DNA of 38,045 nt from positions 1 through 38,045 of the forward strand of contig JAIPJR010000017.1 of NCBI GenBank assembly GCA_021734045.1, given 5' to 3'. The notes below the pieces were generated by a model. That model was not told where the DNA came from and did not search any database. It was given only the letters and a program-made list of their open reading frames with translations. Positions 19,704 to 31,421 of this stretch are shown here, piece after piece. Numbering within the stretch: position 1 is the stretch's first letter; each line of letters starts with the position of its first letter. Position numbers and translations under genes: made by a program. This DNA comes from Fidelibacterota bacterium (GTDB lineage Bacteria > Fidelibacterota > UBA8477).

Positions 19704-20963
19704 TTAAAAATCTTTCAGCATTCCCTTCATTTGCTCAAAATCATCGTCATTGTCCGCCGGCTCCAATCCCAGAATCTGGGCCACAACATTGTAAACATTC
19801 ACATTGGGCAATTCCGGCTGAACATAGCCTGTTTTAAACGCCGGCCCAATGGCATAGAAGATAGCTCCCATGTCGGCATTGGCATTGTCATAACCATGGG
19901 TTCCGCCGGTATAGCGCCCCGGCGAGAAGTTTCTTCGCTCAGCCAGACTCCAGGCGCTATCTGCCACCAGTACCACATCGAAAATCCGGGAATTGGTCCC
20001 GTAATAGAGCCGCTCCGGAATTTCGGTCTTTTTCCAGGCTTGCATGTGCTCCACGTCGGATAATGCCAGAATTACGCTGTCGATATAGCCCGGGTTGGGC
20101 TGGAGCAGATAGGTGGGATTAGATCCCAAAACCGTCTCCACCCACGCCGGCTTGAGATAATCCTCGAAAAACACCACCCGGTCAGAGGAAATGGGTCCCA
20201 TGCCGTGATCCGAAACCACGATGAAATTGACCTGGTCTTTTATGGGAAGCCGGTTCAACTGATTTAGAAATCGACCCACCAGAGAATCCAGGTGCATAAT
20301 CATCTGTGCCGTTTCCGGGCTGTCCGGTCCCTCGTGATGCCCCACGGCATCCGGTTCGTGAAAGTAGAACATGATTAACTGCGGGCGGATTGCTTCCGGA
20401 AGCTGCAGCCAGGCGATGACACTGTCCACCCGGCTTTCAAAAGGAAAATTGTGCTCGTATTTCTTCCAAATGTCCGGATGCAATCCCTGCACATCTGCTT
20501 CGGAGCCCACCCAGAAATAGCTGGCTGTTTTCATGCCCTGCTCCCGGGCGGTAATCCAGATAGGTTCCCCGCCATAAAACGCACCATTTTCCACAGCGGC
20601 ACGATTCCCGATTGAATACCCGGCTTGTAAGTCATTCGCATAAAATGTATTCTGGATAATGCCGTGATGATCGGGATAAAGTCCCGTTGCCAGGGTATAG
20701 TGATTGGGGAATGTCTTGGTGGGAAAGCTGGGGATCATAGCGTCCGCCTTTACCCCATTGGCTGCGATGTAGTCCAAATTCGGCGTATGTACCTTGGTGG
20801 TATAATCCCAACGAAACCCGTCCAGGGAAAGCATGACCACATAGGGTTTCTCCAGAGTAGCAATATCTTCTGATGCAGGGGAATGCGTTCGAACGGAACA
20901 AGCGATGAAAAGGAACAACAGCGTGCCAACAGCCAGCAACCAATAACGGCGAGAATACTTCAT
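19704..20963 (-). CDS. NPP-type phosphodiesterase / alkaline phosphatase-superfamily lipoprotein
   Basis: A 419-residue exported enzyme with a signal ending LFIAC (Cys22), so probably lipid-anchored. MLSLDGFRWDY holds the first metal Asp (Asp48). PTKTFPNHYTLATGLYPDHH contains the nucleophile Thr84 in the KTFPNH motif of nucleotide pyrophosphatase/phosphodiesterases. EPDAVGHHEGP, VSDHGMG and GTHGYDN supply the remaining metal ligands. The family cleaves phosphodiester bonds in nucleotides or lipid headgroups; the substrate here is unknown. I use the ATG at 20963 (GAGG six bases upstream, followed at once by the signal peptide), not the upstream frame start 33 codons earlier. Confidence 0.92.
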   Translation of the reverse strand: MKYSRRYWLLAVGTLLFLFIACSVRTHSPASEDIATLEKPYVVMLSLDGFRWDYTTKVHTPNLDYIAANGVKADAMIPSFPTKTFPNHYTLATGLYPDHHGIIQNTFYANDLQAGYSIGNRAAVENGAFYGGEPIWITAREQGMKTASYFWVGSEADVQGLHPDIWKKYEHNFPFESRVDSVIAWLQLPEAIRPQLIMFYFHEPDAVGHHEGPDSPETAQMIMHLDSLVGRFLNQLNRLPIKDQVNFIVVSDHGMGPISSDRVVFFEDYLKPAWVETVLGSNPTYLLQPNPGYIDSVILALSDVEHMQAWKKTEIPERLYYGTNSRIFDVVLVADSAWSLAERRNFSPGRYTGGTHGYDNANADMGAIFYAIGPAFKTGYVQPELPNVNVYNVVAQILGLEPADNDDDFEQMKGMLKDF

Positions 20964-21166
20964 GATGTCCTCAAGATTTGTAGCGGGTTTTTCAGGGTTG
21001 AATCCCCGCAGGATAATGACAAAACGGCGACGTGGGTTGAAACGGTTTCCATTGCCGCGCAAAGTTAACCGTTACGGGAGCATCCGCAAAGTCTGGGTAA
21101 TCCGGGGTGAAAATAATCTTATGGTGATTGTGGCTGAACCGGGTGGCGAATTCAGCCGGAAGGATA

Positions 21167-21664
21167 CTATTGTTCCGCTGGTGCCAGAAACTTTAGTGCC
21201 AAACCGATGCTCTCAGGATTCTTGGTCCCCTGCTCGGCTTTGACGCCCAGAATCTTCAATTCTGCATCAAATGCCTGATTGTATAAATTTCTGGCCGCCT
21301 CCTTCTTCTCAGCTTCTGATTGGAACAGGGTGCGGATTTGGGCCAACTCACCGGCATCCAGCCAAATTCCGCCACAATTGGGGCATTCATCGATTTCGAC
21401 AGCCCGTTTGATACTATAGAAATGCCTCAACATGGTGATTCCCTCACAGTGGGGACATTCGCGCTTAGCCTCATGATCCACTTTTACTTCTGGATTACGA
21501 GGAATGTCCAAAAGCGCTTCTCCGGCAGATTCATGGGGTTCATCCACTTTTTTCAGCTCCAACAGATCAAACCAAATTCCGCCGCAACCGTTATCACAAA
21601 CATCTACTTCCAGGTCACCGACGGTCTTCACCGTGAGTGTATTGTTACAAGCCGGACAATTCAT
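21167..21664 (-). CDS. TFIIB-type zinc-ribbon protein (two ribbons)
   Basis: A 165-residue protein with two zf-TFIIB units: CPACNN...CDNGCGGIWFDLLEL at the start and CPHCEG...CPNCGGIWLDAGEL near residues 68-105. Each has paired CxxC ligands and the GGIWxDxxEL tail that defines this small bacterial family. A charged helical tail follows. The function in bacteria is not established. The start is the ATG at 21664, after GGAAAGGG with seven bases of spacing; the frame opens 15 codons earlier without support. Neighbours give no functional hint. Confidence 0.88.
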   Translation of the reverse strand: MNCPACNNTLTVKTVGDLEVDVCDNGCGGIWFDLLELKKVDEPHESAGEALLDIPRNPEVKVDHEAKRECPHCEGITMLRHFYSIKRAVEIDECPNCGGIWLDAGELAQIRTLFQSEAEKKEAARNLYNQAFDAELKILGVKAEQGTKNPESIGLALKFLAPAEQ

Positions 21665-21830
21665 TTCAGAACCCTTTCCAAAGTTATTAAAAGCCCAAAT
21701 CAGGGGCATTCGATTGGTGATTTTGGCGGCAAATATAAGGGGAAGATGACAATCTTGACCACATTTCTCTTTTTACAATTCCATGGCAAACGAATGGTGA
21801 GTCCCAAATTCATTTCGCGGGTGGCATGAC

Positions 21831-22391
21831 TCACATGGTGAGATGTTCAATCAATATCTTCACACCCAGGCCGATAAGGATGACCCCGCCTAAAATTTCG
21901 AATCGGGAACCGAAACGGCGCCCGGTCTGGCGCCCCAGGTAAACACCTGTCATAGAAAAAATAACGGTAATGACTCCAATTGAGATAACCGGCAGAAGTA
22001 TGGGTGTCTGAACAAGTGCCAGGGTAACGCCAACCACCAGTGCATCAATGCTGGTGGCAATGGCAAGTCCGGTGAGAATTTTCAGATGAAAGGGATTGAT
22101 TCGTGGAGTTTCGGTGTGATTAACAACGGCTTGATAGATCATATGCCCACCGATCAGTGCCAGTAAGATGAACGCAATCCAGTGATCTACCGGTGCCAGG
22201 AATTTATGCAAATGGGTGCCGCCGTACCACCCGATCACAGGCATACCTGCCTGAAAGCCACCGAAGAAAAAGGCCATGAGTAATGCGTCTGGTAAGCGAA
22301 ATCGGGGATGGCTGCATCCACTGGCCAGAGATACCGCGAAAGCATCCATAGCCAGAGAAATTGAGATCAGCAGGATGGTCAAATTGTCCAT
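21831..22391 (-). CDS. mntP: MntP-type manganese efflux pump
   Basis: A 186-residue membrane protein with six predicted helices. LLISISLAMDAFAVSLASG and the matching second-half GLAIATSIDALVVGVTLAL are the paired Asp-containing motifs of MntP (formerly DUF204/YebN), which exports Mn(II). The length matches the family. The start is taken as MDNLTI at 22391; the TTG nine codons upstream is unlikely, and no good ribosome-binding site is seen. It begins 40 bases past the URO-D-family stop, so the two may be co-transcribed. No manganese riboswitch was recognised upstream. Confidence 0.9.
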   Translation of the reverse strand: MDNLTILLISISLAMDAFAVSLASGCSHPRFRLPDALLMAFFFGGFQAGMPVIGWYGGTHLHKFLAPVDHWIAFILLALIGGHMIYQAVVNHTETPRINPFHLKILTGLAIATSIDALVVGVTLALVQTPILLPVISIGVITVIFSMTGVYLGRQTGRRFGSRFEILGGVILIGLGVKILIEHLTM

Positions 22392-22431
22392 TGGATGCAA
22401 GAATAGCGTTATTGCCAATGAAAATGAAGTA

Positions 22432-23460
22432 TCAATCCGAACCAGATCGGATGAGTTGACGACCTGCGCTCATGAACGCGTGAATATTCTCCAGTGGTGC
22501 TTCCAATGGGATATCACACCCAGTGCTGAGGATGAAGTTTGGATTTTCCTTCAATGCGTCCATCAATGTCTGGACTGCTTTCCGAACCGATTCAGCAGTG
22601 CCCTGCACCATTTCCCGCACCGGATCCACGTTGCCAATGAGCACCATTGAAGGCTCTACCTGTTCCAGAATAGCTGGCAGGTGAATGCCGTTTGCTGGTG
22701 AGTCCAGACTCATGGCATCCACGCCGGTAGCGGCTATTGAAGGAATTAAATGGCGGGTATCGCCACAAATATGCAAAATCGCCGGTATATTTCGATTCTG
22801 GCATACTGAGACCAGCTGACGGAGATATCGGGCGGAAAATGTCTCAAATTCGTTGGGACCCAACATCATGGCTGTTGGTTCCAGGATACAAATCATTTCC
22901 GCACCTGCCGATAAGAGCTGAGTCATTAATCTGCTGATTTTGTTTGTCGCCAATTCACACAACTGTTGCAGGTCATGGGGTTTCGTCAGGGTCGCCAAAG
23001 CTGTTTTTTCCGCACCATTGATCAACGCTGCCAGAGTATAGGGTCCCGTGACATAAGCACCCATCAAAACATCTTTCGGCAATTGCGAGCGCATTTTACG
23101 GACGGTTTCCACATAAGCCCAAACCCGGCCATCGCCATCCAGCTCCACAGCGCTCAATTGATTCAAGTCCTCAAAATCGAAGTCCCGTGGCGATACCGTA
23201 GCAGAATCGTTGACCGGGAAGTCCACATATCGCCCCAGGGCGTTCGCTTCCACAGATAGGTCCATGAGTGGGAATAGGGCATCGGGTTTAAATTCACGGT
23301 AGAGCGTCTCTAATACGCGCACATGTGTGTTAACATTTTGTTGTGCTACCTTAATCGTGGTGCCACACATTGCCACGCCGGGAAACCCTAACAGTGGGAC
23401 CACCAGGCGTCGGTTTTGCCCAAAGGCGCGATTTGTCAGATCCTGAAGGTGTCTTGACAT
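22432..23460 (-). CDS. Uroporphyrinogen decarboxylase-family protein (MtaA/CmuA-like corrinoid methyltransferase group)
   Basis: A 342-residue TIM-barrel protein of the URO-D superfamily. HICGD (His230, Cys232) and STGCDIP (Cys315) form the HxC...C zinc site of the methylcobamide:thiol methyltransferase branch, absent from true HemE. GAYVTGPYTLAALI, EPTAMMLGPNEFE and IGNVDPVREM also fit that branch. True haem-pathway HemE is therefore unlikely. Proteins of this group move methyl groups between corrinoid proteins and thiols, but many bacterial members have no assigned partner. No corrinoid protein or MttB-type gene is adjacent. A GGGGGA ribosome-binding site precedes the ATG. Confidence 0.85.
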   Translation of the reverse strand: MSRHLQDLTNRAFGQNRRLVVPLLGFPGVAMCGTTIKVAQQNVNTHVRVLETLYREFKPDALFPLMDLSVEANALGRYVDFPVNDSATVSPRDFDFEDLNQLSAVELDGDGRVWAYVETVRKMRSQLPKDVLMGAYVTGPYTLAALINGAEKTALATLTKPHDLQQLCELATNKISRLMTQLLSAGAEMICILEPTAMMLGPNEFETFSARYLRQLVSVCQNRNIPAILHICGDTRHLIPSIAATGVDAMSLDSPANGIHLPAILEQVEPSMVLIGNVDPVREMVQGTAESVRKAVQTLMDALKENPNFILSTGCDIPLEAPLENIHAFMSAGRQLIRSGSD

Positions 23461-23556
23461 GCAAATCCCCCGGTTTTAAGCAATTACTCCGGCATTTCTG
23501 CAAAATTTCAGCCAGCAGAGTGGAATCCATGTAAATCGGGCATGCGTGGTGGAAAT

Positions 23557-23588
23557 TTAAAAGGGCAGTATTGCGTACTGCCCTTTCT
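23557..23588 (-). terminator. Intrinsic terminator of tRNA-Leu
   Basis: AAGGGCAGTA and TACTGCCCTT form a ten-base stem with a short loop, immediately past the tRNA 3' end on the minus strand. It is followed by TT and an AT-rich stretch. Confidence 0.8.
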
Positions 23589-23589
23589 G

Positions 23590-23672
<83 letters not shown>

Positions 23673-23688
23673 TATCGTGTTTCTGTCA

Positions 23689-23714
23689 ATTTGGTGCGTT
23701 AATCATCACCAAAT
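23689..23714. repeat. Short inverted repeat upstream of tRNA-Leu
   Basis: ATTTGGTG and CACCAAAT form a perfect eight-base inverted repeat with a ten-base spacer, 17 bases upstream of the tRNA 5' end. It could be an operator or chance; no T-run is present. The rest of the stretch to 23812 shows no gene. Confidence 0.35.
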
Positions 23715-23810
23715 ATACACTTAAAAAAGCATGCTATGATAGAAGCCCCTGCGTATGGTTCCAACAGTTTTCAGGATATTTTTTTACAAAATCTACGCGC
23801 TATCACAAAA

Positions 23811-23842
23811 GGAAAGGGCTCCGGTTTTCCGGAGCCCTTGCG
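23811..23842 (-). terminator. Intrinsic terminator of the secreted cohesin-like protein gene
   Basis: AAGGGCTCCGG and CCGGAGCCCTT form a perfect eleven-base stem around a four-base loop, 35 bases past the stop codon at 23875, with TTCCTTTTG after it on the minus strand. Confidence 0.82.
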
Positions 23843-23874
23843 AAAAGTAAGGCCAGATGTTTAGAATCGTTCGC

Positions 23875-25206
23875 TTATTTCAGCAGAACCAATTTTTGCG
23901 TGCTGGTGAAACCAGAGCTGGTGGTCATGCGATAGAAATAAACACCCGAAACCACACGGGAACCATGATTATCTGTTGCATCCCAGACCACCTGATAGCG
24001 ACCGGGTGTATAGTTACCGCGCACCAGGGAACGAACTTCCTGACCCAGGACATTATAAATGCCGAGGTGGACATTGCTGTGTTCCGGAACTTCGAAACCA
24101 ATGGTGGTGGTGGGGTTGAACGGGTTGGGGTAATTCTGTTTCAGAGCAAAATCGGTCGGTACGCCCGTAAGTTCATCAGGAGAAATATCGGTTAGAATTG
24201 TGACCGTCGCTGAATTGGCGTTAGCTGGGAGCGCGACGCCACCGGAAGCGGCGACAACCAGATCGGTAAAGGTGAGTGCCACCGATTCATCTTCACCTGC
24301 TGCACTTGAGACATTAAATGTGATGGATACAATCGCACCGTCGCCGGCCGCAATCTCACCACCATCGGTGTCAATACCAATGACCATGCTGCCGCCATTG
24401 ACTTCGTTGGTCTCAACCGTGAAATCAGCCGCACGACCAAGTCCGCTGACACTGGACACCGTCAGATAGTCCGGATTGTCCTGGATCGTGAACTGGAATC
24501 CTTTGACCGGTTCCGCATTAGTCATAGAAATTTCATAAGTGGCAGTTAGGCCGGAATGCGCGGTTAAATCTTCGGGCAGGCGAACCTGGACACCACCAAT
24601 GGTCAGTTGCCCATTCTCCCAAATCCCATCCACGGCGTTGCCATCAGGATCAGAGATGACCAGTCCCCAGGGAATTTCCGCATTGGGAATTTCATGAAAA
24701 CGTAGGTTGATAATGGCATCGCTTACGGTATTCGGAACCCCAAAAATGACCTGAACGATGGGTGCGTTACCAGCGGGAATACTGCGGCCAGCGTTGTCAA
24801 ACACCAGAATACTGACTGATGTGTCACGGCTTGTAAACTGCACTGAGAACGCGGCATCCCATTCACCATTGTCGTTAAGATCGGTGTAGGGTTCACCTGG
24901 TGTATATTGACCATCTCCTTCACCGAAATCACCTGTGCCGGGTGTCTGGTCCACACCAACATCCTGGTAGGGTTCGGCTGCCGTGCGTCCGGCAGGCTGA
25001 ACACCCAGAACGCTCAGCTGGTTGGGGACATCTTTGATGCTGAACTGCAAACCACCGACAGCGGAGGCATTGTCCAGATTAATGGCAACCGGTACAGCAG
25101 CCTGGCCATTTTCAGCCGATGTGCTTACAATCGACACGGTTGCCTGGCCAAAGGCGACTGTTACCAGCAGTGCTAAACCCAGGCTGAGGGTCATTACTTT
25201 TCGCAT
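23875..25206 (-). CDS. Secreted protein with tandem cohesin-like domains and type IX-style C-terminal sorting domain
   Basis: A 443-residue exported protein. A signal peptide (MRKVMTLSLGLALLVTVAFG) is followed by two beta-sandwich modules resembling cohesin domains (about 22-180 and 195-330). Both contain paired phrases such as GGLQFSIKD and KGFQFTIQD, and both have ITFNV/VIFGV strands. An acidic DLNDNGEWD loop in the first is calcium-site-like. YPNPFNPTTTI precedes an 80-residue FlgD-like domain ending SGVYFYRMTT and STQKLVLLK, the C-terminal signal used for type IX secretion in Bacteroidota-related phyla. GGAGG lies before the ATG at 25206. No enzymatic module is present. A terminator follows. 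Confidence 0.88.
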   Translation of the reverse strand: MRKVMTLSLGLALLVTVAFGQATVSIVSTSAENGQAAVPVAINLDNASAVGGLQFSIKDVPNQLSVLGVQPAGRTAAEPYQDVGVDQTPGTGDFGEGDGQYTPGEPYTDLNDNGEWDAAFSVQFTSRDTSVSILVFDNAGRSIPAGNAPIVQVIFGVPNTVSDAIINLRFHEIPNAEIPWGLVISDPDGNAVDGIWENGQLTIGGVQVRLPEDLTAHSGLTATYEISMTNAEPVKGFQFTIQDNPDYLTVSSVSGLGRAADFTVETNEVNGGSMVIGIDTDGGEIAAGDGAIVSITFNVSSAAGEDESVALTFTDLVVAASGGVALPANANSATVTILTDISPDELTGVPTDFALKQNYPNPFNPTTTIGFEVPEHSNVHLGIYNVLGQEVRSLVRGNYTPGRYQVVWDATDNHGSRVVSGVYFYRMTTSSGFTSTQKLVLLK

Positions 25207-25415
25207 AGTTCCTCCATTAAAAAAACCGCGCAAAACGCTTGGTAATATTTATCAGTCGTTCAAGGCCAAACATATCACCTGTTAACAATAGGCCTCAAAT
25301 GCAACTTTTGTGGTTCCGTTTCGGTAAAATAACGGCTTCCCTATCCTAAACAATCTCTTTTTATAAGCTGGCAAATTGCGTGACTGAAATGTTAACCCCA
25401 ATCACAACACCCTGT

Positions 25416-28433
<3,018 letters not shown>

Positions 28434-28569
28434 GGCGCAAAGATAATCCGTTGCTCTTCATATCGAAATTTTTTAATACGGCTTCATCAGGCGTGATTGC
28501 ATACTGACAAATGGCGGTCAGGTTCCTTCAACCAACGACCGCGCGTCACCAGTTACAAATGTTACAAGG

Positions 28570-28656
28570 CAGGTCATTCAACAACCTGCCCTGGTTTATT
28601 GTTACAGTAGAATTACAAATGCGACGAAGGGCTGAATCCCCCATTTCCGGATTCAG
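28570..28656 (-). other. Two stem-loops in the nusB-secA gap
   Basis: Between nusB and secA (28434-28659) lie two inverted repeats: GGATTCAG/CTGAATCC arms at 28632-28656, directly after the nusB stop, and a GGCAGGT/ACCTGCC pair at 28570-28592. Neither has a T-run on the minus strand, so they are weak terminators or processing sites at most. No ORF was seen in the gap. Confidence 0.35.
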
Positions 28657-28659
28657 AGG

Positions 28660-29088
28660 CTAAGCGATCTTTATCTTTCCCGTGGCCAGCCCGTCATTCA
28701 GTACCGCATCCAGAATACCATTGATAAAACTGCCACTGTCATCGGTGCTGTAGATTTTGGCAATTTCAATGGCTTCAGAAATGGACACTTTGGGTGGGAT
28801 ATCCGGAAAATGGAAAAATTCCGCCATAGCGATACGCAGCAATAACCGATCGATCAAGGCAATTCGGTCAAAATCCCAGTTCTTGGATTTCTGCGCAATG
28901 AGCTCATCGAATTCTTTGCGATGAGCCACGACCTTGTGTGTGAGCTCCCGGGAAAAGGGGATCAGTGATTCCATCAAACCGTGATCGGTAAGAATCGTAT
29001 CGAAAATCTGATCCACATTGTCATCCATTATCTCGTAGGCATAGGTCACCTTCAAGACAAATTCACGCGCTTTTCGTCGCTCTTGCAT
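28660..29088 (-). CDS. nusB: Transcription antitermination factor NusB
   Basis: A 142-residue all-helical protein that with NusE binds boxA RNA in rRNA antitermination. RKAREFVLKVTYAYEI at the start, ALIDRLLLRIAMAEF in the middle and KVSISEAIEIAKIYSTDDSGSFINGILDAV at the end match NusB over its full length. Its ATG is six bases after the leucine dehydrogenase stop, so it is the last gene of that operon. Confidence 0.95.
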   Translation of the reverse strand: MQERRKAREFVLKVTYAYEIMDDNVDQIFDTILTDHGLMESLIPFSRELTHKVVAHRKEFDELIAQKSKNWDFDRIALIDRLLLRIAMAEFFHFPDIPPKVSISEAIEIAKIYSTDDSGSFINGILDAVLNDGLATGKIKIA

Positions 29089-29094
29089 GCACCC

Positions 29095-30189
29095 CTACTT
29101 CTTCAGGTGAAAGGAGCCTGATCTGTGCATCTGTTTCAGGCGCCCCATGTTGTGAATACGCGCTTCAGCGATGGTATTGGCAGCTGACATTGTGGGGATC
29201 TTCTGCTCTTCGCTGAGGTGAAAAATTTCCATGAGCATATCATAAATATGATTTACCCGTGAGTAAGAACGTTTTTCGCTGTATCCCTCAAGTTCACCAT
29301 AGACATTGATTACACCGCCTGCATTGATGCAGAAATCGGGTGCATACAGAATGTTTTTCTCCAGTAAAATCTTACCGTGCTTCTCATAATTAGCCAACTG
29401 ATTGTTGGCAGCGCCGGCAATGATCGGGGTTTTTAACTGTGGGATTGTCTCGTCATTGATGCCGGCTCCCAGCGCGCAGGGTGCAAAAATATCCACCTCC
29501 TGCTGATAAATATCATCGGGGCCACAGGCGGTGACATTTTTATGCTCTTTGGTCACCCGGGTCAGTTTTTCCTCATCAATATCCGTGACAACAACCTCAG
29601 CACCGGCTTTCAAAAGATGCTCAAGCAGGTAGCAGCCCACATGACCCAATCCCTGTAGAGCAACTTTCCGGTTTTCAAATGATTCATTCCCGAAAACCTT
29701 TTTCAATGCGGCCTTCATACCGACGAAAACACCATAGGCAGTAAATGGCGAGGGGTCACCGCTACCACCCAACTCGCTGGCCAGGCCCACCACATATTCG
29801 GTTTCATCGTGAACCCACTCCATCATGCGTGGTGTGGTATTCACATCTTCCGCCGTGATATAGCGGCCACCCAGACTGTCCACCAGCCGGCCAAACGCCC
29901 GGAAAGTGGCTTCATTGCCGATTTCCTTCACATCTCCGATAATGACGGCCTTGCCGCCCCCAAGATTCAATCCGGAAATAGCCGACTTATAGGTCATTCC
30001 CTCAGAAAGACGCAGCACGTCCCGCAAGGCGTCCGTTTCACTCTCATAGTTCCAAACCCGACACCCTCCCAGGGCTGGCCCCAAACTGGTATTGTGAACA
30101 GCAATAATGGCTTTTAAACCGGTCTCCGGATCATGTGTAAAGACAACTTCTTCGTGTCCATGCAGGTCCGGTGCATCAAAAAATCCCAT
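29095..30189 (-). CDS. Leucine (Glu/Leu/Phe/Val family) dehydrogenase
   Basis: A 364-residue NAD-dependent amino-acid dehydrogenase that reversibly deaminates branched-chain amino acids to 2-oxo acids. GLNLGGGKAVI carries the catalytic Lys80, and Lys68 (MTYKSA) is the substrate lysine, both at the numbering known for leucine dehydrogenase. ITAEDVNTT and the Rossmann loop VALQGLGHVGCYLLEHL follow. The length fits LeuDH rather than the longer glutamate dehydrogenases. AGGAG lies seven bases before the ATG. It starts 10 bases after the acyl-CoA dehydrogenase gene, consistent with branched-chain amino-acid breakdown, though precise specificity (Leu, Val, Ile or Phe) is inferred. Confidence 0.92.
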   Translation of the reverse strand: MGFFDAPDLHGHEEVVFTHDPETGLKAIIAVHNTSLGPALGGCRVWNYESETDALRDVLRLSEGMTYKSAISGLNLGGGKAVIIGDVKEIGNEATFRAFGRLVDSLGGRYITAEDVNTTPRMMEWVHDETEYVVGLASELGGSGDPSPFTAYGVFVGMKAALKKVFGNESFENRKVALQGLGHVGCYLLEHLLKAGAEVVVTDIDEEKLTRVTKEHKNVTACGPDDIYQQEVDIFAPCALGAGINDETIPQLKTPIIAGAANNQLANYEKHGKILLEKNILYAPDFCINAGGVINVYGELEGYSEKRSYSRVNHIYDMLMEIFHLSEEQKIPTMSAANTIAEARIHNMGRLKQMHRSGSFHLKK

Positions 30190-30199
30190 AGTCCAACTC

Positions 30200-31342
30200 C
30201 TATACGTTTAATAAATGTCTACTGATAACGAGACGCTGGATTTCATTCGTTCCTTCATAGATCTGGGTGATCTTGGCGTCCCGCATCATACGCTCGACTT
30301 CAAATTCTCGTATGTACCCATATCCGCCATGAATTTGAACTGCCTCCGTGGTAACATACATAGCCGTATCCGATGAGTACATTTTTGCCATGGAGGCTTT
30401 GGCACCAATGGGAATACCCGCATCCTTCATCCAGGCTGCCTGTCGGGTCAAAAGTCGTGACGCCTCTACCCGCGTGGCCATGTCTGCCAGCTTGAAACTC
30501 ACGCCTTGAAAATTCCCGATCTTGGTTCCGAACTGTTCCCGCTCGTTGGCATACTGTATCGCACGTTCCAAAGCTCCTTGGGCAATCCCAACCGCCTGGG
30601 CGGCAATGCCGATTCGTCCGGCATCCAGGGTAGCCAAGGCAATTTTGAAGCCAATTCCCTCCTCACCTATCAAATTGGACTTGTGCACCCGGCAATCTTC
30701 GAAGACCAATTCACTGGTATCCGAACCACGGATACCCAGTTTATCTTCCTTCTTCCCCACCTGAAAACCATCCAGCCCCTTCTCCACCACAAAAGCTGAG
30801 ATGCCACGGTGACCCGCCTCTTTGTCGGTCTTCACAAAGACCACGACAAAATCCGAGCTTCTGCCGTTTGTGACCCAATTCTTGGTTCCATTCAGAACAT
30901 AATAATCACCATCTCTGGTGGCCGTGGTAAGCATGGCTTTAGCATCGGAACCGGATTGAGGCTCACTCAGTGAATAGGCCCCCAGTTTTTCACCGGAAGC
31001 CGTCAACGGTAGATATTTTTGCTTCAATTCCTCACTGCCGAACATCAAAATCGGGTTGGTGAACAGCGAGTTATTCACGGACATGATGACACAGGTAGAG
31101 GCATCCACCCGGGCCACCTCTTCCAACGCAATAACATATGACACTGTATCCAGGCCACTGCCACCATAGGCCTCCGGAACCTGCATACCCATAAAACCAA
31201 GTTCACCCAGTTTTTTAACGATTTCAGTGGGAAATTCAGCCTTTTCATCCCGCTCCCGGACACCGGGTTTAATTTCTGTTTCCGCAAACTCCCGGATGGT
31301 CTCTTGAATCATCTGCTGTTCTTCATTCAATTGAAATTCCAT
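30200..31342 (-). CDS. Short-/branched-chain acyl-CoA dehydrogenase
   Basis: A 380-residue FAD enzyme that introduces the alpha-beta double bond into acyl-CoA. YSLSEPQSGSDA and YVLNGTKNWVTNG are the flavin/substrate motifs. QIYEGTNEIQR holds the catalytic Glu363, at the position used by short-chain enzymes, and GGYGYIREFEVERMMRDAKI is the C-terminal signature. The length is typical of butyryl-CoA dehydrogenases. The start is the ATG at 31342, with GGGGAG nine bases upstream. A hairpin with a T-rich tail (31374-31413) separates it from the upstream hydroxyacyl-CoA dehydrogenase, so it may be transcribed partly on its own. No electron-transfer flavoprotein genes are in the window. Confidence 0.94.
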   Translation of the reverse strand: MEFQLNEEQQMIQETIREFAETEIKPGVRERDEKAEFPTEIVKKLGELGFMGMQVPEAYGGSGLDTVSYVIALEEVARVDASTCVIMSVNNSLFTNPILMFGSEELKQKYLPLTASGEKLGAYSLSEPQSGSDAKAMLTTATRDGDYYVLNGTKNWVTNGRSSDFVVVFVKTDKEAGHRGISAFVVEKGLDGFQVGKKEDKLGIRGSDTSELVFEDCRVHKSNLIGEEGIGFKIALATLDAGRIGIAAQAVGIAQGALERAIQYANEREQFGTKIGNFQGVSFKLADMATRVEASRLLTRQAAWMKDAGIPIGAKASMAKMYSSDTAMYVTTEAVQIHGGYGYIREFEVERMMRDAKITQIYEGTNEIQRLVISRHLLNV

Positions 31343-31373
31343 GATCAACTTCTCCCCTTAAATGGTCCTTCCA

Positions 31374-31413
31374 TAAAAAAATAAACACCCTAAAATGAAA
31401 AACTTGAGGGTGT
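31374..31413 (-). terminator. Probable intrinsic terminator/attenuator inside the acyl-CoA operon
   Basis: ACACCCT and AGGGTGT pair around a 15-base loop. On the minus strand TTATTTTTTT follows. It lies between the hydroxyacyl-CoA dehydrogenase stop and the acyl-CoA dehydrogenase start, so it may reduce read-through within the operon. Confidence 0.6.
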
Positions 31414-31421
31414 CTTGTATG

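Noticed and set aside
21320-21829. 169-codon plus-strand ORF
   Set aside because: Mostly antisense to the zinc-ribbon gene with clear CxxC motifs; no domain of its own.
22432-23460. HemE uroporphyrinogen decarboxylase
   Set aside because: The HxC...C zinc motif belongs to the methyltransferase branch, and the HemE N-terminal signature is missing.
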